Positions 13,601 through 26,887 are shown, counted from the first letter of the stretch. The stretch is 64,000 bases of DNA from Prinia subflava (GCF_021018805.1 NW_026960612.1:1178001-1242000); one strand, 5' to 3'. The notes: generated from the letters alone by a model not told the origin. Numbers and translations are program-made.

Positions 13601-16600
13601 GGCCTGTAATTGCTCCTGTGGGGTGGTTCTTGTTATACAATGTCTGTCATGCAAGATGTGGCATTCATGTGTTTAATATTGTCCTTGTCATGTATTTTGT
13701 GCTTCAGTTGTGCACCTTTGAAATAGTGAAGTTACCCACCTTTTCTAGTGCTCAAGTGCAACTGACGTGGGGACCTTCTAGGATAAATCCCTGTGAGACT
13801 TCCCTTGATTCCCTTTGCTGTATCTCTAGAATAGATTTGAATTTAGGGTATTCTTGGTGCCACTGATACTTGGATGTGCCATCCTACTCTTGGCATGTAT
13901 ACTCACGCAAAGGAGAGTAGTTGAGAGCAAAGACACCGGCAGTGGCTCTAGCTGTAAAATGGCCATGCAGGAGCAGTTCCTGCAACAGATGATTTTAGTG
14001 GAGGCTGTGTTGTGTAAGCCCTTATCCTGGCCTGCATTTAGCTAGGCAAGGACCTTAAAAAGTGGCCTGGCTTGCTGTAGTGCTATGTTAATGAAAGCTC
14101 TTGAAATCCAAGGCACTATTGTCTCGATTTCATGCTCTGCTCTAGACAACAATTTTCTCAGATTATGCTTATTTGTCCTAAATTTAGAAGGTTACTTATA
14201 AAACCAGAATGTGATCTGTCCTTGCTGATAGATGCAGATCTCTTGACATATTTGGTATTTTTGAGGAAAACTTAGGCAGGAACACAGCAGAAATAGCAGT
14301 ATGTAATATGATAGTGCCCTCCTTCATAGAAAAAGACAGTTGGTAGACCAGAATAATTGTTTTTACTGTGCTGTAATTTTGCCTTAATTCTCTTCTTTTA
14401 AGACTGATTTGCACTATTTCCATTTGAACACTTAGTTCTGTCCTTAGACTTTTGTAATTGATCACATGGAATTAGTTGATTCACCACTTATTTACTGTAC
14501 ACCATGGCTACTTAGCACACATTCACATCACTGGTCTCAGGGAGTCTAAAGATGAGACTGACTTTGTCCTAAACAGTTTTGTCAGCTACAGTTCTGACTG
14601 GGGAACAGTTTCTAGAATCTGTTTGGCCTTCCATGTTTCAGCTAGTCTACATGGCACCTCTTTGGCCTCCCTTCCTCTTCCGAAATCAATGTGTATATGG
14701 ATGTCTGCTGGACATTGGGATAAGTATACCATAAAATGCTTTTGGGATGATTTTTATAAAATACTTTCTATTTTAAAGTAAGCTTAATAGCTCTAGGACC
14801 TCCCATGAAAATGTATCCAAGTATTACAATGTATGTTTGTAAATCACTTTTTCCAAATGTCCTTCCTGAAACATCTTTTTTGATCATACATTCTTTACTT
14901 CCTCTGCCCCAAAATTTTTCACGGACAGTAAGACAAAGGTCAGAAATGGTCCTGGTTTCCATCTTGTGGGGTTTTTTCTGTGGAAGTAGTCCCTTGGGTC
15001 AAAATCTAAAGTCAGAGTAAAGTTACACAAATGGAAAATAAATGATGTTTGTTCAGTGCAGCACGCTGTGCTGCTGGTATAAACATTTAGCAGACAGTTT
15101 GATTTGATAGCTTGTATTTCCACTTGACATTCAAGCTTGATTGGTTTGAGTGATCATTTGCTTGTCTGTGCTTCTAAAGATAACAGGTTCAGTGATGACC
15201 AGAAGCCTTCCTTGAGTACAACACGTAGCTTAAAGTGTGGAAGTTGCTACTCGAGGCACATGATGATACAGTGTAATATAAATCATTCTGTGTAGGTTGA
15301 GTCACCTCAGTACTTTCACACCTGGTTTTACCAACTGGTAGGATAAGATCAATGTAATTTCAGTCATTAATTTCATTTGTACCTTTTTAGTTATTCTGTG
15401 TGTGCCTGGGCAGGATGTAGGTGTTACAAAGCAGTTGTGTGATGTTACAATGAAAGACACTAATGATGGCTTTGTAGGAGCAATGCTGAAGATGCTATTC
15501 AGCTGTTTTCTTGCAAAAATAGTTTTAACATTATATTTTTAGTAAGTGGGAGTTTGAACATCACCACCTTCCTTATTTAAATCCTTTCTGACTAAGTTGG
15601 TTCTTTAAATACTTTTTAAAAGCTTTTAAAAAAGCAATGGAGTTCTCAAACTATTAGGTGAGAAGGGGAAGACAAATAAATGAAAGTACTGATATGAATG
15701 GGGAAAGCCCCTGTGCTGAGTCTCATGAGCGACTTGGCATTAAGGAATTTTGTTATTGCCCTGATGTTCAATGCAGAGTTGTTCTCACTGAAGGCTGCAG
15801 TTCAGCAGGGAATAATGAAGAGAGGTTTGAATTATTTTGGAGATGTTCAGTTAAGTTCTTAAATAGTAGCTCTGTGAGGGGCAGTAAAAACACATTAATA
15901 GGATTCTTGGCCTCCTTTTCTGACCTCTAGGATGAGACTGGAATGGAGGTAGCAAAATATCTGGGAAAGGTATTACAGAAAGGTTTTAGATTATAATTGT
16001 TATTTTCCACTGCTGCCCCACTGTTAACATCCTCAGAAAATTTACTGAACAATGATACCCTGTGTTGTGGGGAGATAGCTTGCCAGGCAGGAGAAGTGAT
16101 TATTCTAAGGAAACAAGTGTTTTGTTCGTCAGTTTGTGGCAGAAACCAAAATGAAGAAGGAAGCATTGAAGTGCATAGTATTAAAGGGTTTAGTATTTGA
16201 AGTTAAACAGTGTCTTTTCTGAATAAAATAATATAAAAAGGAAATGTTTTTTTCTTGCCAGAATAATGTGGAAAGTATTTTCTTCTATTAATAGAAAGCT
16301 TTGAGCTAATGGAATACTTGTACAAGTTTAAAGAAAGCCATGGGACTGCATTGGAAGCTTAGGTTGTGTTGCCTTTTTTTAAATGTGTTGTGCTTAGAAC
16401 TTCAGTGAGAAACCCAGTTACACATAGAAAGCTTGATATAATTTTGGTTATTGCAGACTGGAAGCTTGAAGAGTATATTATGAAAGGGTTATCTGCTGCT
16501 CTTCTAATCCCATAAGTAAACACGTCTGGATTGATTGTGGTAATTACTGAAATTGCTCAGTACTCTTAACTTCTTGGTGTTTGAATTAAATTTACCAGAT

Positions 16601-16756
16601 TTTAGTTCTGAAAGTGTATACCAAAAGCTGGGGGCAGGGGGGGAAAAGTGGGAAGGAAGCATCTAGTGTATGAGCTGGATGTAGATTTGGATGTCCGAGC
16701 CTGTAAACAAATGGCTTGAATGAAGGGTCTGTGTATTCCCATGTCTATTTGACTGG

Positions 16757-17082
16757 TATCGCTGTGAGCCTAGCCAGAACGACACACTCGGAGCTGGAGT
16801 TTTGGGTATCTCAGAGCAGCAGGGCAGAAGATCCCGCCTTGTTTATTACTTCCTATTTTATACTTCTTGCAGGGTGACCATGGATTGGAGAGTGGGCATT
16901 CCCACCTCTTACCCACATTGGTCAAGGAGGCTGTCATTCAACCTCCCCTTCTTTTGGAGAAGGAATTCATAACAATGGCAATATTTACAAAACATGATCT
17001 TTTTACATTAACGAGCGTGAGAAGCTGCACACTTCTACTTTAGTATGAACGCTCAGCAAACTAGGAAGATCTCATGGTGACA
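16757..17082 (-). mobile_element. solo LTR, family E copy 1
   Basis: A 326-bp LTR on the minus strand, starting TGTCACCATGAG at 17082 and ending GCGATA at 16757. It is flanked by a perfect 6-bp target duplication GACTGG (16751-16756 and 17083-17088). It matches copies at 19473 and 40239, sharing for instance ATGGATTGGAGAG and GGTCAAGGAGGCTGTCATTC. A TATA-like and AATAAA-like pair lies on the minus strand near 16840-16862. The 6-bp duplication suggests a betaretrovirus-like (ERVK/ERV2) integrase. It is a solo LTR: no internal sequence adjoins it. Confidence 0.9.
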
Positions 17083-17599
17083 GACTGGGGGTGCTGATTG
17101 TGATGCACAAGCCTTAGGCTATTGCTGCTTGGTGGTAGGTGTGGCAAGAAGGTAGAGGGGAAGACCAAAATAGGGACTAGATCATGGTTCTTGGTGAGTT
17201 TTAGTCACTCTGTTTACTGTGAGTGGTAGATGATGTATTATGTCAGCATCATCCTTCTTAACTAATATTCATAAAGCTTTCCTACATCAACACAGAGCTG
17301 AACAAACTGAAAATTGTTCTTAGGGAGAAGAGAGGAGAAATGAGTCATTGATTCTTTCCTGACCGGTTTTAACAGTGTGTAGTGTGCTAGACTTCTATTG
17401 TTGGCATAGAGGGTAAAACACTGGTCAGAATACCATCAGATAAGGGGGTATGTGGGTGTGTAGGTATTGACTGAAAGGAGATGTTTTCACTGTTTGAGCC
17501 TCTGAACACAGCAAGTGTTGCTGCTGTGTACCACAGTCACAATTTGTAATGTCACATGAACTGAGGGATATGTGAAACCAACTTTGTTGGGGGTTAGAT

Positions 17600-18420
17600 T
17601 TGCTTTTTTTCACTTACAGAATTTTTTCCCATAAGTTGCTAGGAAACTTATCGACTGAATGCTTAACCAAAACAAAGTGGCCAAAGGAGATGGCAGCACA
17701 AGGCTACACCTATTGTTTTTGGGTGTCTGGGAGTTTCCCTCAGAGAGGGGAGTTAACACAAGTTTGGGGGGAAGTAAAAGGGGTTGGGGGCAGCTTCAGT
17801 CTCTCTTGCTCTCTGCATCGGGGAGGACGGTCAGGCACCTGTTTGCTGTGGGAAGAGTTCACGATCATCATTCCATCTCGTCCTGGGAAATCTACCATCA
17901 TCTGCTCATGTACCTGGGAATCCTGAGGTCGCCTCCTGCCCTGCTGGGCCAGCCCTGCCCCACTGCTGCTGCTTCCTTGGCACTTTGAGGCTTTTCTGCT
18001 ACTATGTAGCCCTGCACTGCCCTGCCTTGCCCTGCTGGGACAACCCTGCTGCTCAAGATACCACCAACAGAGCTTCTGATCTCATCCACCAGCCTGGGAC
18101 TTTCTGCCCTTCCAGCTTGGTCTCTCGGAGTCCTGCAAAGACACCAAGATCAAATTGCCCCGGGCTTTTGTGAGAGAAAGCCCTCAAGGTTCCTGGTTCT
18201 GTTTATTATTAATGCTGTAGTTGTTGTTGTTTGTTTGTTTTGTCATATATACTAGTAAAGAACTGTTGTTCCTATCCCCATACCTCTGCCTGAAAGCCCC
18301 TTTAATTTTCTAAATTAGAATAATGTGTAGGGAGAAGATTTGAATTCTCCATCTCTAAGGAGGTCCTGCCCCTCCCTAGCAGACACCTGTCTTTCAGACC
18401 GAAACAAACTTATAGTATGA
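17600..18420. other. GC-richer island of unknown origin, possibly an LTR remnant
   Basis: This segment is much richer in G and C than its surroundings. It contains imperfect CCCTGC repeats at about 17935-18055 and an AT-rich tail near 18190-18260. Overlapping open frames of 108-129 residues are low-complexity and unconvincing as proteins. Composition and tail would fit an LTR or other retroelement insertion, but I found no termini or target duplication. Confidence 0.25.
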
Positions 18421-18737
18421 CACTAATAAGTTTAAAATATGCCCTCTCCTAAGAACTCATGTGGGGTGAGAATTACAGTCCTATGCTTTGCAAGGACTAT
18501 TGTCTGTTTCAGGCTTTTTAAAAACGTGAGTTATGAGGTAGCAGCCTCTGTGTACACCTCAGTGCTAAAACAGCTTTTCTCTGGATTGTGCAACTTTTAT
18601 ATGTATTACTGTTGATATTGTAAAATGCTCTGCAGATTTAAGCAATTACTGTCCTCTCACTTTAAACTTCTAGGGGGAAGGATCTTGTTGCTGCAGAAAA
18701 TACACTAGAATGTTTTCTTAAATGTGACCTCTTATTT

Positions 18738-20232
18738 GGATGCAGGAAAGGCTGTGGATGTTGTCTGTTTGGACTTCAGCAAGGCCTTTGACACTGTCTC
18801 CCACAGCACACTCCTGGAAAGCTGGAAGCCCACGGCTTGGACAGGAGCAGTCTTTGCTGGGTTAGGAACTGGCTGGATGGCTGAGCCCAGAGTATGGTGG
18901 TGAGCAGTGCTGCATCCAGCTGGTGGCCAGGCACCAGTATTGTTCCTCAGGGGTCTGTGCTGGGGCCATGTCTGTTCGATATTTTTATTGATGACATGGA
19001 TGATGGTATTGAGTCTTTCATTAGCAAATTTGCAGAGGACACTAAGCTGGGAGCATGTGTCAATCTGCTGGAAGGTAGAAGGGCTCTGCAGAGAGACCTG
19101 GAATGGTTGGATGGATGGGCAGAGTCCAATAAGATGAAATTTAATAAGTCCAAGTGCCAAGTCCTGCATTTTGGCCACAATAACCCCCTGCAGTGTTACA
19201 GGCTGGGGATGGTGTGGCTGGACAGTGCCCAGGCAGAAAAGGACCTGGGGGTACTGGTGACAGCAGCTGAATATGACCCAGCAGTGTGCCCTGGTGGCCA
19301 AGAAGGCCAATGGCATCCTGGCCTGTATCAGGAATAGTGTGTCCAGCAGGAGCAGGGAGGTCATTCTTCCCCTGTACTCAGCACTGGTGAGGCCCCACCT
19401 TGAGTGCTGTGTCCAGTTCTGGGCCCCTCAGTTGAGGAAGGACATTGAGATGCTTGAGTGCATCCAGAGGAGTGTCACCATGAGATTTTCCTAGTTTGCT
19501 GAGAGTTCATATTAAAGTAGAAGTGTGCACCTTCTCATGCTCGTTTCATGTAAACAAGGAGATGGTATTTGTCAATATTATCATTGTTTCACATTCTTAT
19601 CCTTGGAGAGGAATGACTGTGTGACAGTCCCTTTGACCAATGTGGTTGAGTGGTGGGAATACCACTCTCCAATGCATGGTCACCTTGCTAAAAGTATATA
19701 ATAGGAAGTAATAAACAAAGCAGGGATTCTCCTCTGCTGCTTTCTGCTCTCCGCAAAATTCCTGACTCTGCGTGTTACTTGAGTGAGGCTAACAGCGACA
19801 GAGGAGGGCAACGAGGCTGGTGAGGGGCTTGGAACACAAACCCTGTGAGGAATGACTGAGGGAGCTGGGGTTGTTTAGCCTGGAGAAAAGGAAACTCAGA
19901 GGTGACCTTATCATTCTCTACAACTTCCTGAAAGGTGGCTGTGGTCAGGTGGGAATTGGTCTCTTTCTCCAGGCAGCAACTGACAGAAGGAGAGGACAGT
20001 CTCAAGCTGCGCCAAGGGAAATACAGGTTGGATATTAGGAAAAAAGTTTTTTACAGGAGATGATCTGCCTGGGGAGGTAGTGGAGTCATGATCCTTGGCT
20101 GTGTTTAAAAGAATATTGCATGTGGCACTCAGTGCCATGGTTTAGTTGAGGTGTTAGGGCATGGGGTTGGGCTCAGTGATTTTGAAGTTCTCTTCCGACC
20201 TAGTGATTCTGTGGGATTTTGTGATTTTGGAG
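18738..20232 (+). mobile_element. CR1 non-LTR retrotransposon, 5'-truncated, split by an LTR
   Basis: The reverse-transcriptase end of a CR1 LINE lies on the + strand. Recognisable RT motifs are LDFSKAFDTVSH (about 18769-18804), QGSVLGP, and a palm motif FAEDTKLG where CR1 normally has FADDTKLG. Further down come AEKDLGVLV and the [12 protein letters not shown] region. The 3' tail ends with the CR1-style GTGATTCTGTGG-like sequence near 20205-20230. The frame is broken and the 5' part is missing, so the copy is dead. A family E LTR sits inside it at 19473-19800. Confidence 0.92.
19473..19800 (+). mobile_element. solo LTR, family E copy 2, inside CR1
   Basis: A 328-bp LTR that begins TGTCACCATGAG and ends GCGACA, with target duplication GAGGAG at 19467-19472 and 19801-19806. 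Removing it makes the CR1 continuous. A TATA-like AGTATATAA (about 19693-19701) and an AATAAA near 19710 give its promoter and poly(A) layout on the + strand. It is the same family as 16757-17082 and 40239-40564. Confidence 0.93.
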
Positions 20233-21319
20233 TTGACACGGCTGCTTTTTGGAAGTAATATAGGGGGAAAATTTGACAGGCATTATCTTCTTAATAACTA
20301 CTCAAATATTTTTAGGGTATATCACTGATAAATTTATTATGTAACTTCCTCTTCTAGCTGCCTGATGGCTGATAAACTGTAGCACAGTCACTTTAAAGCA
20401 CACATTAGTCACTGTGACTCCTCACCACCCTGTACTGAAAGTGGTGACTAAACTCTGGGTCTAACTTTGCATTATCAAGTGCAACCTTTACCCTCAGTAA
20501 CTAAGTGGAAAATTTCACAAAATAGTCTAAAACATTCCTGCCTCCTGGGCTGGGTCCTCCTTACCTCACAGCCAGTGTCTGCAACTTCTGTGTCCGCTAG
20601 GAAAGATTTGAGGCATCAAATGTGCTGCTAGGCTCTTGAAAAATCTTTAGACCTTGCTGTCTCTTTGAAAAGAACCTTGCTTTGGATAGTGGCTCTTCAG
20701 CAGTGTCTGTGAAGCTCTAGCAGAATGAAAGGAGTTAGCAATGAGAAGTCAGCTTGCACATAAAAGCCTGATCCAGAGGCTTATTTTGGCACTTGTTTTT
20801 GGCATTATTTTGTCTGATGAGACTGAGGTAGTACAGTGACTTCCACACTTTGTACAGTGTTTATAACAGACTTTTCTAATGAATAGAAGGTTATGAGCCA
20901 AACATTTTTTGCAATGCTACAAAATATGCACTGATAGAGAACTTCTTTTTCCTTTATTCAAAAGCAGCTGATTCAGAGTTTAAATATCACTTCAGGTTAG
21001 CAGACCTTTCTGTGCAAATCTGAAATACTGAAACCATCCCATTTTGGAGAGTATAGGTTAAGCAGGAAGAAGACCTAATCTTTCTGGTATAAAGAAGTTG
21101 TGAGGGAGTCTTTAAGCTTTAGACTTTAACGTTGAAATGTTAATACTTGTTTTGCCTGTGTTGAAAAGGGATTTAGCAGTGTGCATTGACAGTGAAGGCA
21201 GCCAACACTATCCTGAGCTGTATTTAATGAATAGGAGCATAGTCATTATTTGTAGGGAAGTGATTATTCCTCTCTGCTCAGTATTACTTAGCTGTGTCTA
21301 GAATACTCTATCTAGTTTT

Positions 21320-21795
21320 TGGTCCTTGATCCAGGCAAAACACGAACTGGCAGCAAGCCCAGCAGAGGAACCATCAGGGTGGTCAGAAGGCCTGGGAAGG
21401 GAGGCTGGGGGAGCCTGGGTTGCTTCAGCCTGAAGAAGAGTGGTCTCAGAGGTACCTGACTGCAACCCCTTCATACCTGCAAGGGTGCCATCAGGAACAT
21501 CAGGGCCAGACTCTTCACAGCAGTGGGAAGATGAGATACAAAGGCTGTGACTTCCAATAAGAAGTAGATACAAAACCAGTAGATGTAACAATTAAACAAA
21601 CAAAACACCAAATCAACAAAAATAAGTCCAACTTTCTCTGTAAGAACAACCATGCAGTGAAAGAGGCTTCTTGGCGAGGTTGTGGATCTTTGTAGGCTAT
21701 AAAAGTGCAGCTGGATTGAAACCCTGAGTCATTGCTGATCCTGGCCAGAGGCCCAGAGACCTCCTGAGGTTTCTTCTAACCTGAATTATTCTGTT
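21320..21795 (+). mobile_element. old CR1 3' fragment
   Basis: Diverged CR1 tail on the + strand. It keeps the GGGAGCCTGGGTTGCTTCAGCCTGAAGAAG-like block and finishes with the characteristic CTTCTAACCTGAATTATTCTG end at about 21773-21793. The middle is diverged. The 5' limit is approximate. Confidence 0.65.
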
Positions 21796-22204
21796 CATTT
21801 GGCTGGTTCTACAGATATGTGACTGACCATTCTCAAAACACTTGTTATAGGAAAGACTGTTATCCTGCAAATAAAACCAACTTTGTCATATAGGTATGGA
21901 TTATTTCTGGACTGAGTTACAGTAGAACTAAAAGATAACAAATATTTGACAACTATTGTGATCTTGTTTGTTTCTTGAAAGATAAGGGTAATAATAATCA
22001 CAAGGAAAATTTAGCCATGTCATGGTGTCACCTTTAAAGGACATCAGACTCTTAGTTACCAAATACAGTCCTTTGGAGTCTGGGAACCAAACAGTTCAAG
22101 AGTTTGAAGATGCCTTCATGCAGTTAAGGCAAACCTACTCAGCAGTGTTCAAAATGATAAAGGAGCTTAAAGATAGTTCTTTTCCTTGCTTGCTTAGTTA
22201 CTGG

Positions 22205-22320
22205 GGCCAGGTTGGATGGGACTTTGAGGACATGGTCTAGTGGAGGGCGTCCCTGCTTATGGCAAGTGGGTTGGAACTAGATGATATTTAAGGTTGTTTT
22301 CAACCCAAACCATTCTGTGG
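22205..22320 (+). mobile_element. short CR1 3' fragment
   Basis: About 115 bp of CR1 3' UTR-like sequence on the + strand. It has GGTTGGATGGGACTTTGAG, GGTTGGAACTAGATG and a closing CAACCCAAACCATTCTGTG. These are standard elements of the last ~120 bp of avian CR1. Confidence 0.75.
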
Positions 22321-24393
22321 TGCTACGAATGGGGTTTTTTTGTGCTTTTTGGGACATAATGTTTCAGAAACCTGGCACTGCTGTAGAACACACTGGATAA
22401 TGAATTACTAGGAAAATGGAACCTAACATACTTTTTACTATTAAGAGGTAGAAGAAACAGAATTCCACGGGATTGGTAAAACTTGGTTTGTACAAATGGA
22501 TAATGTGTAACTTTGAAGCTTTTCTCCTCTATTTAGGCAAGTGTAGGGATGTAGTCCTTAAAGATGTCTTCTCTTGGTACATAAATAATCCTAAATGAGG
22601 GACTTGCAGAATCCCTCTCTCAAGGTAGAGGGAGTAACTGCTCTATTTCTACTGCTGAAAAGGATTTTATATGATGTAAGTAGTTAATACTTTTTTATAA
22701 AAAAGTTAACATTTATTCTATGTGGTAATGTGATGATAATGAACGATACTTCTGTAATCCAGCTTTGTTTTACTTGCAGTTCTTTAGCATCACAGCAGTT
22801 GTCTTTTGGAGGTTTTGGGTGGTGATGGGTTTCTTTTTTCTCCCTTTCAGCAGTCTGCTTGCTGTGAGATGTACATATAGCCTGGAAGAAGGGATACTAT
22901 AAAAATTAACTGAAACCCGGAATGCTTTCAAAAATAAAAATTAAGGAGAAATCACTAAAAGCAAGTTTTTATTCATTGCTGTCTAGATAACAGCAGTAAC
23001 CTGGCTTCTTTTTTAGTTCTAGTTCCATAGGTAGTCCTAAAAATTTAACTGACCAACCAAAATACAAGCTAGCTAGCAGTTGTTTCCCAGTAACTGTGAT
23101 ATAGATAAATATAATAAAATGTTCTCTCATGTTACTTCAAACTGTACTTTTACAGGCCATTTTTTCTGCAGCTACTAAATACAAGAATACAGCTGTATCA
23201 AATATTTGAGCCAGCCCTAACAAAAGTGAATGATGCTTCAATAGTGCTGTCAGAAATCTTTTTCATTTTATATATGAAAGTATAGCTTCTCCTAATGTCA
23301 GAATAGGTAAGTTTCACTCTTCTGGATACTCTTGTTCAAATAGTATTGAAACAGCACATTAAGAACTGCTTACTTGAAAACCCTGTGCAAATTGTGACTA
23401 TTCAGTCCTTCAAAAATTATAGAAATTAAAATATTTTGAGAAATGTTGGAATTCCAATACTGGATGAGAAATACCAGTTGGGAGCTAACTTTATGTGAAA
23501 ATGATCTTTAGATGAAAATCGGATGACTAACAAGCTAAATAAAACTCCATGTTATTCTTAAGTTCTAGCATAAAAAGCCAAATGCAGACATGCTTTATGA
23601 TGCTTGTCTCAAAGCTGTGCCTCCCATCAACTGTTTTCTTTCAAATGACAGTCAAATGGATATGCAGAAAACTAAGGGAGATATTTGCATGAGAACAGGT
23701 AGGAGCTCAGGATATAATATTAGGGCTCTTCCTCTTTTAGCATCTTTTTAATTCTTAAGATTTTCTTTGAAATATGTTGTTCCCTGAGTCAATCATGATT
23801 TCTGCTGTAAAGCTGCTGATTAAGAAGCTCTGCTTCTTGATGAGGTAACATTTATTTTTAGAAGGTATGGAAGTTGTTCCAAAAAGAAAACTTGTTGCTA
23901 AAACTTGGAGGTATCCCTGATAGGAATTTTATTTATCCTTTTGGGTTACTTGGCCAGTTTTTTGTGAGTTTGAGACTGCCCCAGTAGTTGCTCCCTGTTT
24001 TGGAGCAGTTTAGTGTGCTTTTCAGACCTAGGTGTTGGCAAGATGGCCAGATTTAAGCATTGCTGCCTGGTTGCTGAAGAATTTTAAGGCCTTCTACTAG
24101 GCAGTTTGTGGGCATCTTCTAGTTTTGATATGGGGATGGTTTGGATTTGACAAAAAAATCAAATGGATATTTTATTTAAAGGATCATAAGGACAATATGA
24201 AGCTAAAAGGAACCACACACTTTATGGGTATGCGAATGGATATTTGAACTGGGGACAGGAACTTGGCAGAAGAACCTGTGTACTTCTGGGGAGTTCCTTT
24301 TACAGGCAGTAGCTGAGGATGATTAGGCTGTTGGTGCTCTGTATCTGTCACTTTGCTGGCCAGTCAAGAGGGACTTTTGTCTTTTTCATCAAT

Positions 24394-24767
24394 TGTTGCC
24401 GTGCATTCGGGGGTCCTCGGGGGCCCCCTAAGCTCTATGTTCATTGGTAGCAGCAGGCAGGCAAGGAGACTCCACATGGCTTCTGAGGATGCTAGTTAAA
24501 TGAGAATTTATTGGGGGTCCCACTCTGGGGAGCAGCATGGTTTCTGGGGGAGGGGGAGAGAGGAACAGCCTAGGGAGCAAGGGACTGAGAGCAAGCTTCT
24601 GGTCTCCCCCGCATGGCTTAACAGAGGGATTCAAAATGGGCACGGAATAAGACTTGGGCCAATGAGATTACAGATACATGATACTTCAGGGGAGGGTTAC
24701 AGACTTGGCATAAACCATACATTTTTGAGGGGTGAGATAGAGCATACCATTTAACAAAAATGCAACA
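24394..24767 (-). repeat. 3' LTR of element D
   Basis: 374 bp. It starts TGTTGC and ends GCAACA, a 6-bp perfect terminal inversion. On the minus strand it carries a CCCCCAATAAAT-like polyadenylation signal (here AATAAAT read from about 24503-24514). It aligns with 28891-29295 over its whole length. The main difference is a purine-rich expansion in the other copy. Confidence 0.9.
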
Positions 24768-26303
24768 CCTCACCCTTTTTTTGTTAGAAAGAAAAGATGA
24801 AGAGAAATATGACAATTAATAATTTAAAAATGAGGCAGTAATTACACAGTTTTGCAGCACAAAAATAAATACAATTGCAGTGAGGATTATGTTTTAAATT
24901 GAATACACTGTGAACAGTCTTTTTGACTTTTGACTATAAAAAGAGCATTTAACTGTAATAAACAGGTTATGTGGGTTCATATTGCAGATTTTAGATGAAT
25001 TTAAAGCATGGGCGAGTGCTTAAAGGGCTTCAGCCTTTGGCACTAAGCTCATATGAGAGTTTTGGGATTGGCCTTTTCAGCGTGACTGGCCTAATGGTGT
25101 CTAACTTTTTCCAACTGGCTTCTCAGACCACCACAGGCCCCAGTTCTAGGCTAAGGCGCCAACTTCTGCTCCCCCTATCAGGGACAGGGAATCACCTGGT
25201 GGCCCCTGGACTCCAGGCAGGTTTGCAGCCTCAGATTCTTACCCTTGGATCTGAGCTTTATTGCTGCTTTCACCTTCCAACCAGTTTAACCCAGAAGACC
25301 CCTGGTTTTAGGTCATTAAAAGAAAAACAAGAAGAAAAAAGAAGTTTGGCTTCAGCTACTACCTATACTCAGGGAGCATTCACCACAAAAACCATTAAAA
25401 TACTTTCCCAGACACCATTTTAGGTTATCAGTCACCCTCAGAACCTACTGAGGACAGCATAAACCCAACAGTGATTTTGATTCAGCAGTCTAATACTATC
25501 CAAACACTCGCTATTAAAGAAACAATTGAAAACTGCTTCTCGTTGGATCTACCCTTGTGACCTGACAGGCCCCTGCTTTCTAAAACTGAAAGCAGGACAA
25601 TCTGCGATATGAATACACACTTAAACTAGAAAAGCATAATTGTAAAACCTACTCCATGGGGGCGGGAGGGAAATGGAAAGAAGAGAGTATTGGATAAAAA
25701 TAACAAAAAGGTTAGAGAGTTTTAGGATAAAAGTTCTAGCTGACGAGCTCTTTTCAGCTAGAACAAGTGGATAAGGATTGGGAACTGGGGAGGTTATGGG
25801 GAGCCAGGGACTCTGTGAAAGAAAAACCTTTTTGGGGGACCCTGCACCCTTGGGCGGTTTGCTCCCAGTGAACTACCCAACATAAGGAAAAACGGGGTAT
25901 GGATTGCAGAGAAGGATATTATCCTGCTCTTGGAATAACAGGGGAAGGAGATCACAAAGTAGAATTCACAATTCCATGAAATACACAAGGCTGTTAAAAC
26001 TGGTATTACAAAATTACGTTAGCTTTGGGTTTTGGTTTCTTAGCTTCTTCCCTAATTCTAGCTCTTACCCTGTGGGACTTGGAAGGCAGAAAGTGGGAAC
26101 TAGGAGCTGGAGGGTCATGTTGCATCTTCAGGCCCTGCGGCCACAGAGCACATGGTGGCAGCTGTGCTGAGGCTTAGCCATGTGGCTGCTGTGCTGGGCT
26201 TAGCAGGACCGAGTGGACTCCCAGGGGTTTGTTTAGGGGAAGGTGGATTAGGGATGGAGTTAGGGAGAAGGAGCAGCGAGGTGGGGGAGAGAGTAAGACT
26301 GAG
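24768..26303 (-). other. interior of element D, 3' part, no recognised gene
   Basis: This lies between the 3' LTR and the inner element C. Read on the minus strand it has no recognisable retroviral domain. An open frame of 142 residues on the opposite strand (24995-25423) looks fortuitous. The first bases next to the LTR form an A/G-rich polypurine tract on the minus strand (24768-24784). Confidence 0.55.
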
Positions 26304-26309
26304 GAAGGA

Positions 26310-26883
26310 TGTGGTGGTGTGGAATTAAGTTCATAATAAGTTTATTAGGTTTGTGCAGGTTGATTGTACAATGGTATGTTCCTTGTACCCCATTTTCCCT
26401 TGTTGGTATTATCCTGGCATTCCCTAAGTCATATAACTCTTCAGTTATTTGTCAATCTTTTATCATGGTCTGTGTAAACCCCTCCCTGTTGTCCCTGATT
26501 GGTTTCTGTAATGTCACCCCATGTTCATACCACCTCTTTGGTTGAAGCCCATGGTTGTAACCTCCTTACCACACCCCATTTCACTGCTGTATAAAACATC
26601 ATGTCTCAAGAGCCTAGGGGGCGGAGTCTGAGGATCTGGCAGGTGGTAAGGAGGTCCCGTGGGACCCCCAAATAAATCTGTCATTTTACTGGACTGGCTC
26701 CTCCCTTCTTCTTCTCCGTCGTTGTCAGCATTCTCCACCGCCTCACACAACCTCTCGGGAGACAAGAACTGACAGGGATCAGCTGGCTTGCGTGACTCAC
26801 CTGGCTGTACCCTTTAGCTTGCTGCGGTGCCTGAGCTAGCCTGGGCAGGCAGAGAGACTGAGTTCTCTAAAGGCACCGCGACA
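26310..26883 (+). repeat. 5' LTR of element C
   Basis: 574 bp from TGTGGTGG to ACCGCGACA. TATA box CTGTATAAAAC near 26590 and poly(A) signal CAAATAAATC near 26670 are in the right order. The LTR is followed after 4 bp by a primer-binding site. No other copy of this LTR is visible in the window. Confidence 0.82.
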
Positions 26884-26887
26884 GCGC

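Larger units (their letters stand above)
2831..16750. other. SGMS2 first intron, proximal part
   Basis: This long AT-rich stretch has no recognisable coding exon. The longest open frame, 6590-6976 (+), reads as low-similarity random peptide. A probable LTR lies at about 4254-4817 and a tandem hairpin pair at 10631-10691; these are listed separately. Additional alternative non-coding exons of SGMS2 could exist here but cannot be seen without transcript data. Confidence 0.5.
20233..24387. other. SGMS2 first intron, middle part
   Basis: Mostly AT-rich intron with two old CR1 3' fragments, listed separately. No coding exon or other repeat family is recognised. Confidence 0.45.

Noticed and set aside
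18732..19364. 210-residue minus-strand open frame
   Set aside because: It is the antisense shadow of the CR1 reverse-transcriptase region.
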